Source: Syntrophaceae bacterium (GTDB lineage: Bacteria; Desulfobacterota; Syntrophia; Syntrophales; UBA2185). Taken from it: a stretch of 55,570 nt of DNA. The stretch spans positions 1 through 55,570 of the forward strand of contig PLLV01000090.1 in assembly GCA_003142295.1 (NCBI GenBank). The letters are read 5' to 3'. The translations under genes were made by a program, and so were the position numbers. The notes under the pieces are model-generated. The model did no database searches. It was not told the origin of the DNA and was given only the letters and a program-made list of their open reading frames with translations. How positions within the stretch are numbered: the stretch's first letter is position 1; every line of letters starts with the position of its first letter. Positions 50,808 through 55,570 of the stretch are shown here, piece by piece.

Positions 50808-51488
50808 TTATGCAAGGCCTATGGTCTTGAGATACAACATGGTCTTAGAGTCTGCAAATCCTGTTTTCTGACTGTTTTCGATGAGGGCCGCTATGTCCTC
50901 CGGTTTGTCGATGTCCCACCATACGGGAAGCACATGCACCGGGGCTCCGGCTCTGCGCAAAATCTTCATCGTCTCCTGAAAAACCGTCTCGGCACCCCAA
51001 GGAAGCCCCATAAAAACATCTCCGTTAAAAGTGTCCTGCTTGAATCCAAGCAGATAATAGCCTCCGTCGACAGAAGGGCCGATTACAGCCTCGTATTCGT
51101 CCAGGGCGAGGAAGGCCTCATCGACGATCCGTGCCGGCAGATCGGGGACATCGCTCCCGATCAAAACAACGGCTCGGAGCCCTTCCGAGAAGCATCGCAA
51201 AAAGGAGAGTTTCATTCTCTCACCGAGATCCTCTCCCGTCTGCGGGATATAAGAGAATTCATCGCCCAGCATTTCTCTCATCTCGCGTTCCTTTTCCGCG
51301 GGATAGAATGCTATGCGGAGCCTGTAAGCTTCTTTGGAAAACCGCTCCAATAAATCTTCCACGAAGCAGCGGTAGAGATTTGTCGCCGCCTCCTCACCCA
51401 GGTCTTTTGCAAGCCGCGATTTTACCTGACCTTGCCCGGGAAACCTGACAAACATGACCAGGCATCTGTCTTCTGCTATCGCACTCAT
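50808..51488 (-). CDS. DUF2064 (TIGR04282-type) glycosyltransferase-like protein
   Basis: 226 residues from ATG 51488 (SD purine tract AAGAGA). MFVRFPGQGQVKSRLAKDLG opens a nucleotidyltransferase-like fold with the KSRLA signature, VLIGSDVPDLPARIVDEAF, AVIGPSVDGGYYLLG and WGAETVFQETMKIL. It matches the DUF2064 family, often paired with TIGR04283 transferases as here (6-base gap). The two probably act together in one sugar or lipid modification step. The upstream extension of the frame to 51518 lacks an SD. Confidence 0.85.
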   Translation of the reverse strand: MSAIAEDRCLVMFVRFPGQGQVKSRLAKDLGEEAATNLYRCFVEDLLERFSKEAYRLRIAFYPAEKEREMREMLGDEFSYIPQTGEDLGERMKLSFLRCFSEGLRAVVLIGSDVPDLPARIVDEAFLALDEYEAVIGPSVDGGYYLLGFKQDTFNGDVFMGLPWGAETVFQETMKILRRAGAPVHVLPVWWDIDKPEDIAALIENSQKTGFADSKTMLYLKTIGLA

Positions 51489-51778
51489 GAATTTTTCTCT
51501 TGCCTCACATGGTAACAAGTCCTTGCTCCATCAAATACCACGGTATTTAGAGGCCGCTTCACATATCTTAGTTGAAAAAAAATAATAATAAAACAGAAAA
51601 AAATATATCAACTCCCATGGGGCGATATGCCTCTCATGAGTATAGTTACCTCACTGCAGAGGGAGTGGCATTGGCGGCATACAAAATAATTGCTGATATT
51701 AGCATCTTCACTATGGTGACATTATAATTACCATTCCAGTTTTACCGTTGTAAAGCGCGCCAATGTCACGAAGACTGA

Positions 51779-51807
51779 TTGTTATAATATTTATGTCGTG
51801 ATATAAT
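51779..51807 (+). promoter_or_regulatory. Sigma-70 promoter of the histidine kinase operon
   Basis: TTGTTA (51779-51784), a 17-base spacer and TATAAT (51802-51807) about 50 bases upstream of the kinase start codon. The 51489-51855 gap holds no gene that I can support. Confidence 0.72.
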
Positions 51808-51855
51808 TTCATTTAGTTAGCAACGTTGCAGCAATAAGACGCTGAGGGATACACG

Positions 51856-53862
51856 ATGAAATTTGTCGACAGGCTAGTGAGTCAACTCTTCAAGCTGGAT
51901 CTGCGCCGCCGCCTAATAGTGGGATTCCTGATTGCCACATGTCTCACCGGGTTCATAGCCACCGTCATCGGCATATGGACGATTAATAAAAGCACAATAG
52001 ACGAAGTACAAAACCGGGTCAGACAGGACATCAATACGGCAAAACTTATCTATAGTCAGACCCTGGAAAAGATAACTTCCCAGATTCAATTTGCGGCAGA
52101 AGCAGTAGACCTGCACACAACAATAGCCAACCATGACATCTCTAAAATGGAGAACTTGAGGGGCTTAATCCGGCATGAGCGCGGGAATCAGGCACAAGAC
52201 GGCGACGTGTTCCTTGATATGCTCGTGGTCGTCGATGCCAAAGGTCGTGTCCTCTACAGGGCGGCGAACCCGAAAATCAGGGGTGACAGCATGCTCTGGA
52301 CACCGGTCGTGAAAAACTGCATAGTAAATAATTCTACACAGGCATCTGCTGAACTCATGCCCATTGATGACATTCTCAGGGAGAATCCCGGTCTTGCCGG
52401 GCGGGTCAAGATAGAAATCATAAAAACGCCTCTCTCCTTTGAATCGAGTGAGAAGCAACTCTCCCATGGCATGGTAATGATGGCAGCATATCCAATCCTT
52501 GATGAGACTAAGAGATTAATCGGCGCTGTAATCGGGGGGGTTCTCCTTAACAGGGACTATACCATCGTGGACAAAATAAAGGAAACCGTATACCAGGGTG
52601 AAAAGTACAAAGGCCGTGAAATGGGTGTTGCAACCATATTTCAGGGTGGCGTGAGAATATCCACCAACGTTATGACGAAAGATGACAAGAGGGCCGTCGG
52701 CACTATGTTGTCCAAGGAAGTCTATGACAGGGTCATAGTAGAAGGTAAAGACTGGGTTGGCAGGGCCTTCGTGGTGAATGACTGGTACATAACCACCTAT
52801 ACCCCCATCTACGACATAAGCAAGAAGCTCATAGGGGCGCTCTATGTGGGCATACTGGAGGCAAAGTACAGGGACATAAAATGGAATACCATCTGGATCA
52901 ACCTGGGGATCACATCTCTTGGCATGATCATCGCCTTTATCATCTCATTTCGACTGGGGGACACCATAATAAAACGCATACGCATGCTGAAGGAGGCCGC
53001 GGAGTCTATAGCCGCCGGCAATCTCGACTACAAATTGTCGCCAGATAAAATCTCCGGGTTTGACATGCTGGATGAGGCATTCAATTACATGTCGAAATCC
53101 CTGAAGAACAACAATGAAATGCTCTACAGGGCTCATCAGCAACTGGCCAGAACGGAAAAGCTGACGGCATTAGGTGAAATGGCGGCAGGTGTGGCCCATG
53201 AGATAAACAACCCGCTGGGGGGCATTCTCCTTTACAGCAACCTTGTTCTCGAAGATATTCCGGAAGATTCTCCTGCAAGGGAAAATATGCAGAAGATAAT
53301 CTACCAGACGAACAGGTCAAAGAGAATCGTCCAGAGCCTGCTTGACTTCGCCCGGACTCCGACAGGCGAGATGCTGCCTCTGAATATAAACAGCGCCATA
53401 GAGAGCTCCCTCAGTCTGGTAAAGGACCAGGCAATGTTCCACGGCATAGAAATAAACACCCGTCTTGGAGAAGATCTCCCCGAAGTGATTGGTGACAAGT
53501 CCAGGCTGGAAGATGTTTTTCTGAACCTCTTCATCAATGCCGCTGATGCCATGAAAGGCGGCGGAACGTTAACGATTACCACCATGCAGGGTGCCGATAA
53601 TTCAGTGAAGATCCTGATTTCAGACACCGGCAAAGGAATAGAAGAAAAAGATTTCCCTCATATTTTCGAACCTTTCTTTACAACAAAAGAACCCGGCCAC
53701 GGGACCGGCCTCGGGCTTCCTATAGCTTACGGTATCATCAGGAAGCATAATGGCTCTATCGATGCGGAAAGCAAGCCCGGAAATGGAACGACTTTCATTA
53801 TCTCCCTTCCCGCATATTTGGGCAGATACAGCGGCATGGACGAAGACGTGTTTTACAGTTAA
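51856..53862 (+). CDS. Cache-HAMP sensor histidine kinase
   Basis: 668 residues. TM1 (about 20-42), a large periplasmic double-Cache-type sensor region (45-335), TM2 (347-365) and a HAMP linker (about 366-420). HisKA: GEMAAGVAHEINNPLGGIL with His448 as phosphorylation site. HATPase_c: N-box LNLFINAADAM, SDTGKGI, and GHGTGLGLPIAYGI. The H-E-I-N-N-P-L signature is typical of NtrB-like kinases that pair with NtrC-type regulators, which is exactly what follows 9 bases later. The ligand is unknown. Confidence 0.94.
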   Translation: MKFVDRLVSQLFKLDLRRRLIVGFLIATCLTGFIATVIGIWTINKSTIDEVQNRVRQDINTAKLIYSQTLEKITSQIQFAAEAVDLHTTIANHDISKMENLRGLIRHERGNQAQDGDVFLDMLVVVDAKGRVLYRAANPKIRGDSMLWTPVVKNCIVNNSTQASAELMPIDDILRENPGLAGRVKIEIIKTPLSFESSEKQLSHGMVMMAAYPILDETKRLIGAVIGGVLLNRDYTIVDKIKETVYQGEKYKGREMGVATIFQGGVRISTNVMTKDDKRAVGTMLSKEVYDRVIVEGKDWVGRAFVVNDWYITTYTPIYDISKKLIGALYVGILEAKYRDIKWNTIWINLGITSLGMIIAFIISFRLGDTIIKRIRMLKEAAESIAAGNLDYKLSPDKISGFDMLDEAFNYMSKSLKNNNEMLYRAHQQLARTEKLTALGEMAAGVAHEINNPLGGILLYSNLVLEDIPEDSPARENMQKIIYQTNRSKRIVQSLLDFARTPTGEMLPLNINSAIESSLSLVKDQAMFHGIEINTRLGEDLPEVIGDKSRLEDVFLNLFINAADAMKGGGTLTITTMQGADNSVKILISDTGKGIEEKDFPHIFEPFFTTKEPGHGTGLGLPIAYGIIRKHNGSIDAESKPGNGTTFIISLPAYLGRYSGMDEDVFYS

Positions 53863-53871
53863 TCTTATAAA

Positions 53872-55236
53872 ATGAGAAGGGTGACGGAAACAGTGACTTC
53901 TAAAGATAAGAAAATTCTGATTATCGATGACGAGGAATCCATGCGGGACGGATGCACACAAGTCCTGTCACGCAAAGGGTACCAGGTGGAATGCACGGGA
54001 GATGCGCTTCGGGGGCTTGAGATGGCTCTCAAGGATATCTATGACGTGATCCTGTTAGATGTCCGGATGCCCAAGATGGATGGATTGGAGATTCTCGCAA
54101 AGCTGAAAATCGAAAGAAACATCTCTGCAAAAATCATTGTTATCACCGGCTATGGCAGCATCCCTATTGCCGTTGAGGCAATGAGGCAGGGCGCCTTTAA
54201 TTTCCTGACGAAGCCCTATTCCGCAGCCGACCTGAAAAAAGCGGTCGAGGATGCCCTCAAGCGTGATGAGGGCAACGCGGAAAAGGGACTTTCCCTGCTC
54301 TACGGCACGAGCGACTATATGAAAGAGCTTAAGGAATCCATCAACCGGATAGCGCAGACTGACAGCACCGTCCTCATCACAGGGGAGAGCGGGACGGGAA
54401 AAGAACTTGTGGCGCGCACCATCCACAATCTCAGCAAGAGGGCCGATCAGCCATTTGTCCCCGTCGACTGTTCCTCGCTGGTTGAGACCCTCATGGAAAG
54501 CGAACTATTCGGACATGTCAAAGGGGCATTCAGCGGCGCTACAGAGTCGCGTGAGGGCCGTTTCCAGATGGCGGATAAGGGAACATTATTTCTTGACGAG
54601 ATTTCCAACATCAATCTCAACATTCAGGCCAAACTGCTTAGGGTAATCCAGGAACAGGAGGTGCCCAAGGTTGGCAGATCATCACCGGAACGGATAGATG
54701 TCAGGCTGATTGCTGCAACGAATAGAGATATCCGCGCAGAAATTGAAGCAGGGAGGTTCAGGGAGGATTTATTCTACAGGCTTTCAGTTGTGCCTCTCCC
54801 CGTAAAACCATTGAGGGAACATAAAGCCGACATCCTGCCCATTGCTCAGCATTACCTTGATATATTCATAACGAAGTACGACAGCAAGGTGCGATCCTTA
54901 TCGGAAGAGGCAAAGAAGTCGCTCGTATCATTCAGGTGGCCCGGCAATGTCAGGGAACTAAAGAACATCGTCGAGCGTCTATGTGTGCTGTGCGACCATG
55001 AGGTTGTCAATCTGTCTGATATATTTTACTTGGGTCAGGTCGATCAGGCAAAGGCCCCTGTGGTTGATTCTTCTACCGGCAGGATGACTTTGATAGATGT
55101 AGAAAAAGAACACATAGAAAAGGCCCTCAACCATTTTCACTTCCAGATTAATAGAACGGCAAAATTTCTCGGTATTGACAGAAAGACCCTCCGGATGAAG
55201 ATGCGTAATTACGGTATAAAAATAGAGCATCATTAA
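53872..55236 (+). CDS. Sigma-54-dependent response regulator (NtrC type)
   Basis: 454 residues. Receiver with the acidic pair ILIIDDEES, phosphoacceptor Asp63 ([11 protein letters not shown]) and Lys114. AAA+ domain: Walker A GESGTGKE, the sigma-54-contacting loop GAFSGA, Walker B GTLFLDEI and [11 protein letters not shown]-terminal Fis-type helix-turn-helix ([20 protein letters not shown]). It should activate a sigma-54 promoter after phosphorylation by the upstream kinase. A -24/-12 site lies just downstream at 55358. Confidence 0.96.
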   Translation: MRRVTETVTSKDKKILIIDDEESMRDGCTQVLSRKGYQVECTGDALRGLEMALKDIYDVILLDVRMPKMDGLEILAKLKIERNISAKIIVITGYGSIPIAVEAMRQGAFNFLTKPYSAADLKKAVEDALKRDEGNAEKGLSLLYGTSDYMKELKESINRIAQTDSTVLITGESGTGKELVARTIHNLSKRADQPFVPVDCSSLVETLMESELFGHVKGAFSGATESREGRFQMADKGTLFLDEISNINLNIQAKLLRVIQEQEVPKVGRSSPERIDVRLIAATNRDIRAEIEAGRFREDLFYRLSVVPLPVKPLREHKADILPIAQHYLDIFITKYDSKVRSLSEEAKKSLVSFRWPGNVRELKNIVERLCVLCDHEVVNLSDIFYLGQVDQAKAPVVDSSTGRMTLIDVEKEHIEKALNHFHFQINRTAKFLGIDRKTLRMKMRNYGIKIEHH

Positions 55237-55255
55237 AAAAAGAAATGTTGCCGTA

Positions 55256-55295
55256 AGGGGGTTATCCGCCTCAGAGACGGGGAGTTTTACCCCCT
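55256..55295 (+). other. Inverted repeat after the NtrC-type gene
   Basis: AGGGGGT (55256-55262) and ACCCCCT (55289-55295), a 7-bp stem with a 26-nt loop, between the regulator stop and the sigma-54 site. It could be a weak terminator or, given its distance (about 65-100 bases) from the sigma-54 site, an enhancer-binding site for the regulator. Confidence 0.4.
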
Positions 55296-55357
55296 CAAAG
55301 TTTCCATTCTTCCACCACTCGCCATATCTTCTTTTTACAAATCAATAAGTTACAATC

Positions 55358-55374
55358 TGGCATCATCCTTGCTC
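55358..55374 (+). promoter_or_regulatory. Sigma-54 promoter
   Basis: CTGGCATCATCCTTGCT matches the -24/-12 consensus (YTGGCACGRNNNTTGCW) at the invariant GG and GC and at most other positions, with correct spacing. It lies 39 bases upstream of the next start codon. Confidence 0.75.
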
Positions 55375-55412
55375 ATATTAATTACAAAAATCAAAAATGG
55401 AGGTAATGAACA

Positions 55413-55570
55413 ATGACAAAGAAAAAAATTCTCCTAATAGACGATGACAAAGACTTTCTATTCGCGACCAAACTGATTCTCGAAAAGGGCGGGTACGAAG
55501 TGTTTCTGGCAGAAGACGGGAAGAGCGGAGTTGAGATGTGGAAGTCGGTGTCTCCCGATCTTGCCATTAT
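55413..55570 (+). CDS. Response regulator receiver, N-terminal part (cut by window edge)
   Basis: The frame from ATG 55413 (SD GGAGG, 9 bases) begins MTKKKILLIDDDKDFLFATK and continues with KGGYEVFLAEDGKSGVEMW up to the DLAI strand just before the phosphoacceptor, which lies beyond the window. The acidic triplet DDD is present. It is a CheY/OmpR-style receiver; the rest of the protein cannot be seen. Its promoter is sigma-54 dependent, so it is probably under control of the upstream NtrC-type regulator. Confidence 0.92.
   Translation, partial: MTKKKILLIDDDKDFLFATKLILEKGGYEVFLAEDGKSGVEMWKSVSPDLAI

Overview
The window reads as chromosomal DNA of a Gram-negative anaerobic bacterium, most likely Desulfobacterota (the former Deltaproteobacteria, perhaps Syntrophales-like). 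This placement is an inference from gene content: an anaerobic-style fatty acid oxidation set, an IspH-UbiA fusion, paired PilT ATPases, sigma-54 signalling, a probable HesB-like selenoprotein, and dispersed inverted repeats beginning with TGTCATTcc. No phage, IS element or CRISPR array is visible. The left edge cuts an acyl-CoA dehydrogenase and the right edge cuts a response regulator.

Layout. 1-5.3 kb: beta-oxidation genes (acyl-CoA dehydrogenase end, acyl-CoA ligase, 3-hydroxyacyl-CoA dehydrogenase, thiolase) separated by inverted-repeat elements. 5.5-12.7 kb: small membrane proteins, DedA, HU with a clear promoter and terminator, a papain-fold-like protein, a frameshifted small Cys-rich gene, a membrane/spermidine-synthase-like fusion and glyA with a good promoter. 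13-18.5 kb: stress and envelope genes (RRM protein, cold-shock protein, FKBP, patatin lipoprotein, secreted Cache protein, transglutaminase-like protein, free-standing pyruvate-kinase C domain). 18.8-20.2 kb: an IscA/HesB-like gene whose conserved Cys codon is TGA (probable selenocysteine), followed by a TPR gene. 20.2-23.1 kb: two PilT-type ATPases and a pseudo-receiver. 23.4-27 kb: tRNA-Ala(CGC), a deoxyhypusine-synthase-like protein, a heme-sensor histidine kinase and a CheB remnant.

27.4-41.8 kb is a long plus-strand housekeeping run: xseA-xseB-ispA-dxs-tlyA, then ispH-ubiA, a lipoprotein, NifU-like and ferredoxin genes, tmk-holB-ricT-metG and a DUF1385 protein. With the second polyprenyl synthase at 43.6 kb, the window holds the first and last steps of the MEP pathway (Dxs, IspH), both short and long prenyl chain synthesis, and a UbiA-type prenyltransferase. 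This suggests coordinated supply of prenyl chains for quinone or carrier lipid. 41.9-50.1 kb: CheR-like methyltransferase, LUD protein, NAD(P)HX repair enzyme, then a redox group (quinol monooxygenase-like, pirin, DUF362-ferredoxin, flavin reductase). 50.1-51.5 kb: a glycosyltransferase pair. 51.8 kb to the end: a Cache-HAMP histidine kinase and NtrC-type regulator followed by a sigma-54 promoter that drives a further response regulator.

The strongest unusual items are the in-frame TGA gene at 18870-19184 with a hairpin that fits bacterial SECIS rules, and the IspH-UbiA fusion. Next come the free-standing PK C domain, the deoxyhypusine-synthase-like protein in a bacterium, the PilT/PilT/pseudo-receiver operon and the probable CTG start of the RicT-like gene. 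All assignments come from reading the sequence and family knowledge. No database search was run.
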